A DNA stretch of 64,000 nt, from NCBI RefSeq assembly GCF_000234665.1, contig NC_018319.1, positions 1 through 64,000 of the forward strand. The letters are read 5' to 3'. Each line of letters opens with the position of its first letter. Positions within the stretch are counted from its first letter, which is position 1. The DNA is from Leishmania mexicana MHOM/GT/2001/U1103 (taxonomy: Eukaryota > Euglenozoa > Kinetoplastea > Trypanosomatida > Trypanosomatidae). Below, one piece after another: positions 22,329 through 33,294 of this stretch. The notes beneath the pieces were generated by a model. The model saw only the letters and a program-made list of their open reading frames with translations, searched no databases and was not told the origin of the DNA. A program made the position numbers and the translations under genes.

Positions 22329-24014
22329 TTAAGCTTCAGGGCCGCTGTCGTCTGCGTCCTCGGCCCCCGCCGCCACTGGAGAGCGCAGAGCGAGTGGTGC
22401 AGACTCGTACATCGCCAAAAGATCAGCCGCGCGCGTGCAGGCGGCACCCAAGTGGCGGCGCAGCCCACTGAGTGGATCGTCCGGCGCCGGTGGTAAAACG
22501 CAGTTCAGTCCCGCCTCCTTCGCCATAGCCTCTTCTTCGCGAGCGAGCTCAAGCAGGCGCTGAACCTGTTCTTCCTCTATGACAGGTTCTATGGCCTGCG
22601 CCCAGGACGGCCGAAGTGCTGCAACAGATGAAGGCACGTCATCAGCCGGGGCTAGCGCGAGCGCCGCTGCCCGTCGCTGCAGCGCGTGGAGGCGCTCATT
22701 AACGGGCTGCATCTGATGCGCCATCTTCTCATGCTCCCTTGCATAGCGCATGTAGGCGTTCCCGAGATCTGTGGTTGTTTCCGTGACATCGGGCAACGCG
22801 GCAGCAAGCACGTCTGTCGCTTCGTCCTTGAGGTGCTGCAAGGCGTCTTCGGTCACCACCGCGCCGCGGACGGCTGCAAGGCGCCGGGCCTCTGCCTCCA
22901 AAACGCGAAGCCGCTTCTCCTTTTCTGGGCCAAGCACATACGGGTTCGCCATTAAAGCAGCAGTGGCGGAGGGGTCGAGCAAGTGCTCGACACGCGTCGC
23001 CTCACTAGTCGTCAGACTCGCCTGCGGCCGCACAGCAAACGCCGGCGGCCTCGCCGTAGACAGTCGGCTGGACTTCGAGGGTCGCGCCGGTGGAGGGGAT
23101 TTGGAGAAGCGTGTCACCTGATGCACTCGTGCGCTGTGGTGCGCTGTGGACCGCGTCGGGCGGATGGGCTTTGACAGCGGGGGGCGTCGCACTCGCTGGC
23201 TCGGTGGGTGGCTTGTTGTCGGCGGCGCCTCACTAGACAGCAGAGAGACGGCGATAGATGTGACCCCCTCGGTCCTCGCAGCACCTTCGTCGGGCGAGGC
23301 AACGAGCGCAGCGTCACCTGCTGGCACCAACTCCGTCTCCCCTTCAACCTCACAGAGAGAAGCCCCATCCTCGAGATCATCGTCTTCGATGGGCACCTGC
23401 ACATGTCCAGAGGCCCCAACGCGGATCTCGTAGCTGCACCCCTCGTTGTCGACTACGGTGATAAAAGTGTTGATCTCCTCCTGCAAAGCTTCCATGTGCG
23501 CCTCAATGTCCGCCGTCGTCGTCGCAGGGACGCGGGGCCTTTCCACAGGTGCGGTCTTGGTGCCGCCGTCACCCTCGGCGCTTGCGCTCGAGTGGGTAGA
23601 GAGGTAGCGGAGTACGTCACCGTCGGAGATGCGCCGGATGTCCTCCGCTGTGAACTCCGCGCAGAGGCCGCCTCTGGAAAGGTGCACCGTCTTCTGCAAG
23701 GCAGCCTCAGCTTTGGCGACGGAGGGCAAGGGCATGCGCACCGGCACCGCGCGTGCTACAGCGCTCCCTACTCTACAGCTGACATCTGAGTCTCCATCGC
23801 CTTCCCCGACGCCGCTAACGGATGACAGCACTGAAGAGGAGGAAAGCGACGGCGTTGGCGACGTCCCACGAAGGTCGGCATCGTGTATGCCGAGGCGAGA
23901 CGCGATAACGTCACGCCGCACCTTGGGTCCGCGATTCACTCCCACAACGCTCCCGTCTTCTGTGTCGGTAGCCACTGCCGGCGGAGACGAACTCTTTTGC
24001 AGCGGCTGACTCAT
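22329..24014 (-). CDS. Hypothetical protein, 561 aa, with predicted helical C-terminal half
   Basis: Not recognised. The codon use and ATG at 24012-24014 support a real gene. The first ~130 residues are Ser/Thr-rich and probably disordered. Residues near 170-210 (IEAHMEALQEEINTFITVVDNEG) form a short folded or helical patch, followed by an acidic and then a Pro/Arg-rich linker. The last ~210 residues are rich in Ala, Glu, Leu and Arg with a heptad-like pattern (KEKRLRVLEAEARRLAAVRG), indicating coiled coil. No signal peptide, membrane segment or catalytic motif is seen. A structural or cytoskeletal role is possible but is only inference from composition. Confidence 0.8.
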   Translation of the reverse strand: MSQPLQKSSSPPAVATDTEDGSVVGVNRGPKVRRDVIASRLGIHDADLRGTSPTPSLSSSSVLSSVSGVGEGDGDSDVSCRVGSAVARAVPVRMPLPSVAKAEAALQKTVHLSRGGLCAEFTAEDIRRISDGDVLRYLSTHSSASAEGDGGTKTAPVERPRVPATTTADIEAHMEALQEEINTFITVVDNEGCSYEIRVGASGHVQVPIEDDDLEDGASLCEVEGETELVPAGDAALVASPDEGAARTEGVTSIAVSLLSSEAPPTTSHPPSQRVRRPPLSKPIRPTRSTAHHSARVHQVTRFSKSPPPARPSKSSRLSTARPPAFAVRPQASLTTSEATRVEHLLDPSATAALMANPYVLGPEKEKRLRVLEAEARRLAAVRGAVVTEDALQHLKDEATDVLAAALPDVTETTTDLGNAYMRYAREHEKMAHQMQPVNERLHALQRRAAALALAPADDVPSSVAALRPSWAQAIEPVIEEEQVQRLLELAREEEAMAKEAGLNCVLPPAPDDPLSGLRRHLGAACTRAADLLAMYESAPLALRSPVAAGAEDADDSGPEA

Positions 24015-25018
24015 GATCTCTCGGAGGTGGCAGCTTCCCGATGCACATGTACGCCGTACACAGACGCAGAGAGTCGTGGGGGGACTTCAAGCGGAGGTGT
24101 CCCCTGCAGGTGTGCTAAACGGCAACGGCTGCAGCGGCAAGCGGTAAGGTAGACGTCGGGAGGATGAAGTAGGTAATTGAGAGAGAAGTACGACGTGGTC
24201 ATCGGACGTGAAACTCTACAGGATGGCAACTGCGGCGGGGAGAGAAAAGGTGCAAAGGCGTCAAAAAAGTGATGCAGAGCACCGAGAGAGGGAGTTGACG
24301 GGGAGAGGGGGTGCGGAGCAGCGAAGACCCTACTCCACCATCGGCATAGTTCCATGTTTGAATAGAAGGGCACAGAGACACGCGCATCGTGTGGTGGTCT
24401 TTAAGGGAAGTGCACTCGAGCAGACACGCGCTGCCCGCGCGCAGTCAACACTAAGCTGCGGTCGCTCATCTCACGTGAACGCGTCTCTCGGGTCATCTCG
24501 TTTCGTTCTGCTTGTTGCTTGTCGATTAATGTGGAGAAAAGCCATGCAGACGCGCGGAGCACACGCGCTGCTACAGAGAGACACACAAGCACGTGCATAC
24601 GAAACCCTCAACAAGCTGCAAAACGAGGGGCACGGGTGCAAGCGGAAGGATCGAAAGCTGCACAGTGGTCCACCGACAACTTCCCTCAGTCCAGCCAACG
24701 CCACCCACCTACCCTCTTCCTCCAGTTACACCTTGGGCCACGATGAAAGGAGTGTGAGAAAGGAAGAGAGAAGCGGCAAGTGGAGGAGCGAAGCAGCGAA
24801 AAAGAAGCGAAGAGGAGGGGGCGGCGGCTGTGGCACAGGCACACATCCGCAGCGGCGGCGTCTCCCTCTCCTCATATTGCCCCTCTCCTGCCCCGCAAGC
24901 TCTTTGATGTGTCCATGTAGAGTCCAACACCATTCCCTGATGCCCAGCAGCCAACCCATGCGCAGAGAGAGAGGCGAGATACACGAATTTGTGAGAGTAT
25001 CGCTGCTGCGCATCAGCG
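24015..25018. other. Spacer between mS23-like and the 561-aa gene
   Basis: About 1.0 kb, no gene seen. G/A-rich stretches on the plus strand at 24230-24320 and 24750-24820 are pyrimidine tracts in the transcript. Nothing else stands out. Confidence 0.55.
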
Positions 25019-25978
25019 CTAAGTCTTCTTGCTGGCAGGAGTGCGCTTTGTTGGAACCGGCTCCTCTATGTGAAGCACAGGCGACGCGCCTGTGTACCAG
25101 TCGCTCTTGCCGGTGTGATCCAGTGCCAACTCTTGCAGCTGCTTCACGCTGTCATGCTCCGTTTCGTGGATCGTGACCTTGTAGGAGATGGAGGGAGTGC
25201 TCTCGTCCAGGTCCGCCTCCGTGGAAAGCAACTCGGCGAGGGAGTCGGCGGACATGACCTCGTCGCCCTCTGCGGCATCCTTGTCAACGTCAGCAACGGC
25301 ATCGGTAGAACGCTCCACAGTGGCGACAAAGGCCTCCCCTGTTTGCGCCCTCTCTCGTTGCTCCTTGGCCAGCAACGTCACCTGGTGCGGAGTCAGCTGC
25401 TCCTTCTGCAGCTGCGTCAGCACCCCCATGAGGACCGTGGCCTCACGCATGGAGATGTACTTGCCGGACAGCTTCGCCTCCTCAGCTTGAATGGTGGCTA
25501 CGCGCTTCTTCACGGTGAGGTCGTCGTAGAATATCTGCAGCACCCGCTTGATGGCCACCGAGTGCTCTACACCCTTTCCTTTTAGCTCGTAGTAATGCCG
25601 CTCCATTCGGTCGAGCGGCTTGCGTATCCAGAACACGTTGTAATACCGCATTCCCTCCGAGGCTAATAGGCGGCTCTTGCGCGCCAGCTCATCGCGCAGC
25701 GCGATGCGCTCGACGGAAAGGTGGTCCGTGTCATCCTGTGTCGGCTCGCTCGCGTTGTGTGGGTTGAGCGTCTTCTCTTGCGGAAAGTTGTGGTTGATGG
25801 GCGGGAACATGCGAAAGTGGTTGTACCACTCCGGAGGGATGTAGAAGCCGGTGCCCGCCAACCGCCCCATGCGCTTCAGGTGCTCCCATGGCTCGTATTT
25901 GTCGTTCCACGTGTCGAAGCGCGGCGCCACGCCCATATTCTTGGGAATCTTATACAAGCGCGACGAGGAGCGCCGCAT
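25019..25978 (-). CDS. Probable mitochondrial small-subunit ribosomal protein (mS23-like)
   Basis: A 319-aa protein. Residues about 31-67 read as a short helix then GTGFYIPPEWYNHFRMFPP, close to the opening of mitoribosomal protein S23/Rsm25 (a basic helix, then PPxWY/F, then FPP). The helical region that follows (ERIALRDELARKSRLL... YYNVFWIRKPLDRMERHYYELK) also fits a ribosomal or assembly protein. The C-terminal ~120 residues are an acidic extension, a common feature of kinetoplastid mitoribosomal proteins. The N-terminus MRRSSSRLYKIPKN is basic and Ser-rich, suited to mitochondrial import. The frame is open upstream from a GTG, but the first ATG is 25976-25978 and there is no upstream ATG after the nearest pyrimidine tract. 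The family call is by motif memory and is moderate. Confidence 0.65.
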   Translation of the reverse strand: MRRSSSRLYKIPKNMGVAPRFDTWNDKYEPWEHLKRMGRLAGTGFYIPPEWYNHFRMFPPINHNFPQEKTLNPHNASEPTQDDTDHLSVERIALRDELARKSRLLASEGMRYYNVFWIRKPLDRMERHYYELKGKGVEHSVAIKRVLQIFYDDLTVKKRVATIQAEEAKLSGKYISMREATVLMGVLTQLQKEQLTPHQVTLLAKEQRERAQTGEAFVATVERSTDAVADVDKDAAEGDEVMSADSLAELLSTEADLDESTPSISYKVTIHETEHDSVKQLQELALDHTGKSDWYTGASPVLHIEEPVPTKRTPASKKT

Positions 25979-27692
25979 AGTGGGATGAGCAAGAAGGAAA
26001 AAGCGTGACGAAGTGAGGATAAACGAACGAGAGAGAGGGCGTGCAACGAGCAGACACGCAGAGGCAGAGGCAGGCACGCGTCCGTTTCAACTTGCCGCTT
26101 CCTCGATCGAGTGTGCCCCAGCGGGGATGGGAAGAGGACGGGGGGGGGGCTGTGAAGAGAGAACGTGCGAGCAAACCACAGCTGCCGAGGGTCTGATGTA
26201 GGGGAATGCAAAAGGGGCGCAGGAGCCGAAAAAGCGATGCGACAGCCCTCCGCCTTCGGAACTGCCCAGATGAACTGCGAGGTAAGGGGAGACGGGGGAT
26301 ACAGAGTAGAGATGGAGACCGAAAGGAAAGACAGGAAAGAGGTGTAATCACGGAAAAGGCCCTTCGCCACGCATCGACCTCCGTAGGATGCAGCGTTGTT
26401 GCTGCCACGGTGACGCGAGGGGCTCTGGCTGCCTAGGAGGAGGAGCAACGACACGCAAAGACGGCGAGCAGCAGCAGCAGTGCTGCATAGCCGAATGGGC
26501 CATCACGATACGTGGGCGCCGAGGACATGAGAGATGGAGCGGGTGGGCCGGTGTGCACATCGGCTACCCGCGCACCCCCCCACACACACATACATGTCAC
26601 CTACTACCGTAGACATACAAGCGCGCGCACGACTTGCTGGGAGAGGAAGACGGCGCTGGGGACAGGGAGGGAAGGGTGCGTCCCCCCTCTCTCTCTCTGA
26701 TCCTTTGACTCTTGCTGCTCCTTTTGTCGCTTCTTCGTGTGCCTTCTCTTAGCCGCAGCAAAGACGAGAGAAGCATGTTGGTGGAGCAACGCCGTGTGGA
26801 AATCCGCGGAGAGCGGGGGAGGATGAAGAGGATATGGCAGCCGTCCATACTCGTTCCTCGCCTCACTTGGCGCCCTCGCTCAGAGCGCCGCTGCCCACAC
26901 ACGCACACACAGACTGTTGCTCCGCTGTGACACCTCCGCAGCGTAAACAAACACACGCACGCACAACAACCCATCAGCGACCACAACGCAGCCACCTTAC
27001 GTGAAGCAATCGACCAACCCCCCTCGCAGCGTAACAGCGAAGAGGAGCCAACGCCACGACAGCACAACGCCCTCACACAAAAGAAGTGAACAGCAAGCGG
27101 AGCACGAGGAAGGGAAAGAGAGAGACGAGGAGTTGGTGGTGCACATGCGCCGGCCAGCCAACGCAGTCGCCGACACACGAGATGCACTAAAGAAGTGAAG
27201 CGTGATGTGCCGTGGTGTACCCCACCCCACCCCCGCTACTCCACCTCTTCTACAGAGCCGGTTTAGTCTGTCTCCTCCCCCACCACCACCACATCGTTCA
27301 GTTGCAGTCGTGATGAGGGCTGCTGTCACTTAGCATTGCTAAGCGTGCGCCACAGCGCACAGACTGCATCGCCCCAGGAGCACGCACAAGCATGGACACA
27401 CATGTTTATAAGAGCTGCAACGCGACGAAAAATAAAGAGGCGTGAGCGCACACGCACACGCATCTGCCGACTACGCCACCAAAACGCACGCGTCAATCTC
27501 GATCCACCGCTGGGTCGAAGAATCTATCAAGAGGAAAGAAAAGCGAAGGCGGGCGAGACGAAAGAGTGCAAGAGGGGGTGAAGAAACACACGCTCCACCA
27601 ATGCGGCTCACCCGTCCCGTTATCCTTCCTGCTCCTCCCCTCATCCGCCTTCCGTCACACGCGCACGCACGCACACACAGACGCACACCACC
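25979..27692. other. Spacer downstream of HslU
   Basis: About 1.7 kb. No gene is supported on either strand. It includes GC-rich unique sequence, a (CA)-rich patch near 26579-26600, and C/T- and G/A-rich patches. It should hold the HslU 3' UTR and mS23-like 5' UTR. Confidence 0.55.
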
Positions 27693-29198
27693 TCACAAGA
27701 TGAACTTCTTGATGTCCACCTTCTTGACCATCTTGTCCACAGCCTTCTTGACGTACGCGGCGTCAATGACGAACTTCTCGCTCCTCCGCTCCGGCCCCTC
27801 GAAGCTGATCTCCTCAACAACCTTCTCCGTGATCGTGATGAGGCGGCGCGCGCCGATGTTCTGCACTGTCGAGTTGATGTAGGCGGCGATGCTAGCAATC
27901 TCCCAGAGCGCGTCGTCTTCAAAGATGAGGTCGACGCCCTCGGTAGCCATCATAGCCTTGTGTTGCGCAATGAGGTTGAAACGGGGCTCGGTGATGATGC
28001 GGTGAAAGTCCTCCTTACTCAGTTGCTGGAGCTCGACGCGGATGGGCAGACGGCCCTGCAGCTCCGCCAGCATGTCGGACGGCTTAACGCTGTGGAAGGC
28101 GCCGCTGCAGATAAACAAAATCTTGTCCGTCCTCACCTGCACATTAAACTTCGTCGACACCGTGGTGCCCTCTACCAACGGTAGCAGATCCTGCTGGACG
28201 CCCTCGGCAGAGGCTTGGTGACCCTTGTACCCGCCCGCCGCCGTCACGATCTTGTCGATCTCGTCGATGACAACGATGCCGTCCTCCTCGCAGGCGCGCA
28301 GCGCCTCCGCCGTGACGTCCTCGGTGTCCATCATCTTGTCCAGCTCTTCCTGCAGCACAGCCGGGAAAGCGTCCTTGATCTTCATCACCTTCTTCACAGT
28401 CTGCTGGCGCTGCCCGCCCATCATGGAAGGGATGTCGAGAGAGATGAAGACACCCTCGCCGCTCGCTGTCTTGGGTTTCTCTTTCTTCTCTTGAAGCTCA
28501 ACCATGACCTCGATGTCGTCCAATGCCCCGCTGCGCAGGTGCTCGCGGAAGCCGTCCGACACACCGGCCAAGGACTTAAGAATGCGGTCCTCCGCCTTCA
28601 ACTTCGCCTCCTCCTCATGCTGGCGACGGATGTTCTGCTTTGTCTGCGACAAGGAGGCCTTATAGAGGTCCTCGATGATGCTCTCCACGTCGCGGCCGTG
28701 GAAGCCGACCTCTGTGAACTTGGTGGCCTCCACCTTGACGAACGGAGCATCTACGAGCTTGGCGAGGCGGCGGGCAATCTCCGTCTTGCCCACGCCGGTC
28801 GGGCCAATCATCAGAATATTTTTTGGCGCGATCTCCTCGCGTATGTCGCTCGGCACCTGGTGGCGGCGCCACCGATTGCGCAGCGCCACTGACACAGCCT
28901 TCTTAGCCTCGCTCTGGCCCACAATGTAGCGGTCCAGCTCCTTCATCAACTCGCGTGGACGCATGTCCCGAATGAGTGTCTTGGAGCCGGGGTTCGTGAA
29001 GGGTGTGGCTGGCGCAGGCGCAGCAGCAGCGGCAGCAGCCGTGCTGCAGCATCGTACGCCCGTGAGCAGCGTGTACGAGGACGCAGCACCAGTGGCAGCT
29101 ACGCTGGAGCGGCAAGATAGCGAGATGGCGCGGTGCATCGCGAGAGAGAAAGATGGTGAAAAAATGCGAAAGACAAGCCGACGAGGCGAGGAGCTCAT
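27693..29198 (-). CDS. HSLU: Mitochondrial HslU, ATPase of the HslVU protease
   Basis: An AAA+ unfoldase that feeds substrates to the HslV peptidase, a bacterial-type proteasome kept in trypanosomatid mitochondria, where it is tied to kinetoplast DNA control. The N-domain starts RELMKELDRYIVGQSEAKKA. Walker A GPTGVGKT is at about 132-139, Walker B is IVVIDEIDKI, and the long I-domain insert lies between them. The protein ends KKFIL, matching the bacterial C-terminal tail that inserts into HslV. The frame has several in-frame ATGs (29336, 29198, 29138). I chose 29198; 29138 (MHRAISLSCRSS) also gives a good import signal, and the leader acceptor may decide between them. Trypanosomatids have two HslU paralogues; which one this is cannot be told here. 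Confidence 0.94.
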   Translation of the reverse strand: MSSSPRRLVFRIFSPSFSLAMHRAISLSCRSSVAATGAASSYTLLTGVRCCSTAAAAAAAPAPATPFTNPGSKTLIRDMRPRELMKELDRYIVGQSEAKKAVSVALRNRWRRHQVPSDIREEIAPKNILMIGPTGVGKTEIARRLAKLVDAPFVKVEATKFTEVGFHGRDVESIIEDLYKASLSQTKQNIRRQHEEEAKLKAEDRILKSLAGVSDGFREHLRSGALDDIEVMVELQEKKEKPKTASGEGVFISLDIPSMMGGQRQQTVKKVMKIKDAFPAVLQEELDKMMDTEDVTAEALRACEEDGIVVIDEIDKIVTAAGGYKGHQASAEGVQQDLLPLVEGTTVSTKFNVQVRTDKILFICSGAFHSVKPSDMLAELQGRLPIRVELQQLSKEDFHRIITEPRFNLIAQHKAMMATEGVDLIFEDDALWEIASIAAYINSTVQNIGARRLITITEKVVEEISFEGPERRSEKFVIDAAYVKKAVDKMVKKVDIKKFIL

Positions 29199-30536
29199 GT
29201 GACAGGAGAAAGGGGTAAGGGAAGTGACGCGTCGGTGCGTGTCAAGTCGCCGCAGTTGCGGTGATGGCGAGGATTGTGACGGAAATGAGCGAAAGACGAA
29301 GCGAAAAAAGAAAGACAGAGCGCGCGTACCGTCCATAAAGCACGCCAAAGAAAGCAGTGCAGCGCAACAGCGCGAGGGAGCGAGGGAGCGAGGGGGGTCA
29401 CCAGCCAGCTGCAGCAACAGACGGACGGAATGTATGTTGAGCCCCTGCTCGCCAATACGTCCCTTGCAAACAGCGACACACGCACACACAGGGACAAGCG
29501 AGTGCAAAGGTCAATGAAGATGAAAAAGAAAGCGCGTGCGTGTGCGTCTGTAGGAGAAACCAAATATGTGTGGGGGGCGGACGGGTACGTGCACAGGATC
29601 AACCGCAGAAAGACGAGAAGTCGCAGCAGCACCGGGACACAGCGAGAGAGAGAAACACACGACACGTATTCGACTGTGTATCGAGTGCGGGTGTGGAGGG
29701 GGGAGGAGTGCCGAAAAGGCAGAGAGAGGACGAAGGAGGTGGTGAGGTGGGGGATGAGGGAAGGCACATTCGCTGCACGCTCACACGAAGAGGGATTCGT
29801 AGCGCCCTTCCATCCAATGCACACCTGCCGAGACATGTGTCGAAGCTTTGTTTCGCTGTCTTTGTACATTGCACGAAAACGCTCTTTGCACTGCCTCTTT
29901 GTGATTTGACTGTTTCAAACCCCCATGACAGGTAGGGGAGAGGAAGCAAGGGCGCATCCCAGGGACCAGTGGACGCATACGTGGTCGAGGGATGCTCTGC
30001 CAGCGTGTCCCTCGCTCAACTGCGTCTATCGCAATGCATTCAACACGCATCCTCTGCTTCTCTACACATCCGATGGTGCATCGCGGATAACCGTGTGTGT
30101 GCGACTGCATCTGCCTTTTTTTTGGCGGCTGCCAGAGTGAAGACAAAGGGAAGACGGGGAGAGATACGCCAGAGACGTCTGGCTGAGTCTGTGCATGGCG
30201 GCTGCCCGACAGCAGAAAAACAAACGACGACAGCCACGGTGCAGGCGGTAACGGCGAGAAGCAACACATATACGAACATCCGAACGACCAGAGGAAGCGG
30301 CGGCGGAGGCGAACAGATACAAGGAGAGCTGCGAGACAGCGAGAGTGGGCGCAGTGAGGGCGCGCTCCGCGACGCATCACAAAGCCGAGAGGCTCACTCA
30401 CGCAGATGTGCATACGCACTGCTGTCTCTCTATCCACCCCCACCCACTGCCTTGCATGTGCCATCAAGGTCCCTCCGACTGCGTCTTGCTGCGCTCCCCA
30501 CACCCAGCCACCCGACGGACCCACCTCGCCACATCG
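29199..30536. other. Spacer between flavin monooxygenase-like gene and HslU
   Basis: About 1.3 kb. A pyrimidine tract in the transcript (plus strand G/A-rich at 29203-29222) lies directly before the HslU start. The remainder is mixed unique and G/A-rich sequence. No gene is supported. Confidence 0.55.
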
Positions 30537-32231
30537 CTAAATCTTGTTACTAAACAGCAGGTGCTGCTCTTTGCGCTTGAGGGGCGCCATAGAGCGGCAC
30601 TTGTGGTAAATGCGCACCAGTGTGGAGCGCAGAAGCCACTTGTGTCGCTGCAGCACCTTGGCGGTGTATGTGTCGCGGGAGCTCACGCCCAGCTCGTGCT
30701 GGAGGACGTTGAAGTACGCCGCCGAGTGCAGCCCCACCCCGTCTCCGCTGTACAGGTCAGCCAGGGCGGGGTTTGCCCTCACTAAACCATCCTCCTTCAC
30801 ACGCATTGCCTCCGCGCCGTCGGGGAGCGGCACACGCTGAGTGAAAGCGTACGCGATAAAGCGCGCCTGTGCCTCAAACAACAGAAAGGGGGGCAGCAGG
30901 TCCTTTTGATAGCCCACCATCGCCAACGAAGGTTCGGCGCACCAAAGTGTGCCCAGGTAAAGTCCATGGCGGCTGGCCGCTGGAGGACCGCCTGCCGCGT
31001 CGCTCGAGGCGCTGCACGGAGACGATGAGGTGGACGAAGTGAGCAGAAGCTGATCCTCCTCCAGGGCGCGGCGTACGTCGGGGTGCAGAAAGGGGTATCG
31101 ATGCTTGTACCCTGTAGCGCAGATGACAGCATCGACCTTGTCGATAAACACCTCCGCCGACGGCGCGGCCGACGACACGTCGAGGTGACCGACGCGCTCT
31201 TTCGCCTCTGCCACAATGTCCGCAGTGCTCCGCCGCACCGACGGATCGGCAGCAAAGCGCAGCCCGCGCCCGTCGTTGTCAAGCGGCAGCCCCACCGCTG
31301 GGATGACCTCCAGCCGCATATTGCGGTACCGCAGCCACTTGCGCACCACATCGTTCGCCGCGTGCACATCGTTGCGCAGCCACGGGAGGCGAGCCGCGAG
31401 GCCGGCGAGGCGCGTGACGGCGTCGGCGGCCACCCGCACATCCGACACCTCCTTTGTCGCCAGCCCGCGCCCCCACGGCGCCGCCGCCATGTCCTTCCAG
31501 AGCTCGGCAGTGAGCGAGGAGCTCGCGAAGCCTGTCTGAGGACCAGATGATGCCGAGGTGGGGGCCGCTGCGGTGATGCTTTGGTACACCTCTGCCCCCA
31601 TCCGCTTTAGCTCGACGCAGTAGTCGTAAGCGGAGACGCCGTTGCCGACGACGACGACGCGCTTCCTGTGAAACGAGCGGAAGTCTTTCACGTGCGCGGC
31701 GTGGTGCACCTCTCCACCCTCGCGCACGTACCCCTCAAGTACCTCCCGCATTCCGGCGGGGAAGCGTACTTCCTGCGTCTGCCCGGTACACACGCATACC
31801 TTGTCGAAGGACCATTCCATCACATCCCCGTTCACGACGTTCACGGATATGATCTTCCACATGCGGTCCGCCGGGTTGAAGCGGGCGGACTCCACCTTTG
31901 TGTTGAACCGCGTGAGACAGCGCACGCCCTTCTGTGCAGCGTATTGGTGCATGTAGTGCTGCACAGCCGTGTGGTGCGGGAACTGCGCGACGGCGTAGTC
32001 GAAGCGGACGTCACTAAACGCCATCAGCTCCTTGGGCAGCACGCAGCGCATAGACGGGTAAATGGGAGAGACGCATCCGCGGCTGGAGAAGATGTCGCGT
32101 GCGTTGTGAGCCCAGATGCCGCCCGGCTCGGGGGCAAGATCGAAGCACGTGACGAGCAACCCGCTCTGCCGCAGCACCGTACTGGCCGCCATTCCAGCTG
32201 GCCCACAGCCGATCACCGCGCAAGACTGCAT
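30537..32231 (-). CDS. Flavin-containing monooxygenase-like oxidoreductase
   Basis: A 564-aa protein with two dinucleotide folds. The FAD GxGxxG is at residues 8-13 (VIGCGPAG), followed by EPGGIW (35-40), typical of flavin monooxygenases. The NADPH fold has VVVVGNGVSAYD (about 192-203), preceded by GEVHHAAHVKDF, a relaxed form of the family's FxGxxxHxxx(Y/F) motif. A late CATGYKHRYPFL matches the conserved ATGY segment. It probably oxygenates a soft nucleophile (N or S) or a carbonyl; substrate unknown. The frame is open back to 32621, but the ATG at 32229-32231 sits 19 nt after a pyrimidine tract and AG and puts the FAD motif at the very N-terminus, as usual. It ends SNKI, a weak resemblance to a glycosomal PTS1 that I would not rely on. 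Confidence 0.87.
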   Translation of the reverse strand: MQSCAVIGCGPAGMAASTVLRQSGLLVTCFDLAPEPGGIWAHNARDIFSSRGCVSPIYPSMRCVLPKELMAFSDVRFDYAVAQFPHHTAVQHYMHQYAAQKGVRCLTRFNTKVESARFNPADRMWKIISVNVVNGDVMEWSFDKVCVCTGQTQEVRFPAGMREVLEGYVREGGEVHHAAHVKDFRSFHRKRVVVVGNGVSAYDYCVELKRMGAEVYQSITAAAPTSASSGPQTGFASSSLTAELWKDMAAAPWGRGLATKEVSDVRVAADAVTRLAGLAARLPWLRNDVHAANDVVRKWLRYRNMRLEVIPAVGLPLDNDGRGLRFAADPSVRRSTADIVAEAKERVGHLDVSSAAPSAEVFIDKVDAVICATGYKHRYPFLHPDVRRALEEDQLLLTSSTSSSPCSASSDAAGGPPAASRHGLYLGTLWCAEPSLAMVGYQKDLLPPFLLFEAQARFIAYAFTQRVPLPDGAEAMRVKEDGLVRANPALADLYSGDGVGLHSAAYFNVLQHELGVSSRDTYTAKVLQRHKWLLRSTLVRIYHKCRSMAPLKRKEQHLLFSNKI

Positions 32232-33294
32232 GAAGTCACGTGCAGGCGCCCTTGAGAGAAGAAAGGACTCTACAGCGCGTCTTGGCGTCTCCTGCTCTTC
32301 CGAGGAGCGTTTCGATAGGGAAAGAGATCGAGTCACGACACGCCAGAGGAGAGCCGGCGGCTGCGATGGCCAAAGCGGCAGTGGCTCAGAAAACTGCACT
32401 AGTGACGCAAGGGAGAAAAGAAATGAGTTTTTCGGCAGCGATGGTGGGGAGGGCGCAGAACTATACGAGCACCGGTGGGTAGCAGAGGAGCGGCGCATGA
32501 CACTACCCGCGGCACGCGCGGTCACTGGGCACTGCATCAATGCTACAGGCTCAGCGAAGCCCCCGAGTCGGTCACTGTACGAGAGCACAGAACGTACCCC
32601 GTACGCATACGCGGCTGTCACTTCTACAGTGCTAACGCCAGTGCCGAGAAACCGAGGGTGGGCACGTGAGAGAGGGAAGACAGCGCATCAACAGTCACTC
32701 GGGTCTGCGCACGCACAAGTCAACCATCTTTACCTTCGCTTCTATTTCTCGCTGTCTCCGTGGCGGAGAAGTGCGATCCAGAAAGTCATGCGGCGCCGCT
32801 TGTTGCGGGCACGCAATACTGCACATCGAGTAGAAGAAGAAAAGGCAATGGCAAATGACGAAACACCGGGGGAGGGAGGAGACGAGAATGAAGATGGGCA
32901 TGAGGCCGTCGGAGAGCCCGATGATATCCCCCCTCCTCCTCCCCATCTCAGCGGTGCGGCGGATGCTCACTTGAGCATGTGAGTCTCCAGAGTGCCATGT
33001 GCCCCTCACCCCTACGGTTGCCCTCTCGCCTGCTCAGCTGACTCCCTGTCTGCCTTTCTAGCGGCTCTCTCGTGGGATCGCTCTCAGCACCGACCATGGA
33101 AACCTGTCTAGCCCTCGGCGGATGCTGCAACCCCTTCGGAGAGAGACATGTGCTGGCGGGAGCATCCAGACACATACACACGACCTTGTACGCGTGTGCT
33201 GCAGTGCAGCGGTGGGGTCAACATGTGCGCGCATCTGTACATCTCCTCTGCGCCCAGTACCTCCGCGGTAGCGCTGTTCTCTTCTCGTATTCCC
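32232..33294. other. Spacer between KY-like gene and flavin monooxygenase-like gene
   Basis: About 1.06 kb. The first ~390 bp (32232-32621) remains an open frame continuous with the flavoprotein but lies upstream of its predicted leader site, so I regard it as untranslated. The rest is unique UTR with no gene signal. Confidence 0.55.
32251..32270 (-). promoter_or_regulatory. Predicted trans-splice acceptor for the flavin monooxygenase-like gene
   Basis: On the minus strand a C/T tract (32270 to 32253) is followed by AG at 32252-32251 and then 19 nt to the chosen ATG. It supports 32231 over the upstream ATGs in the same open frame. Confidence 0.5.

Noticed and set aside
32232..32621. N-terminal extension of the flavin monooxygenase-like protein
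   Set aside because: The frame is open, but the predicted leader acceptor at 32251 lies downstream of it, and the extension is Ser/Pro/Arg-rich without family similarity.
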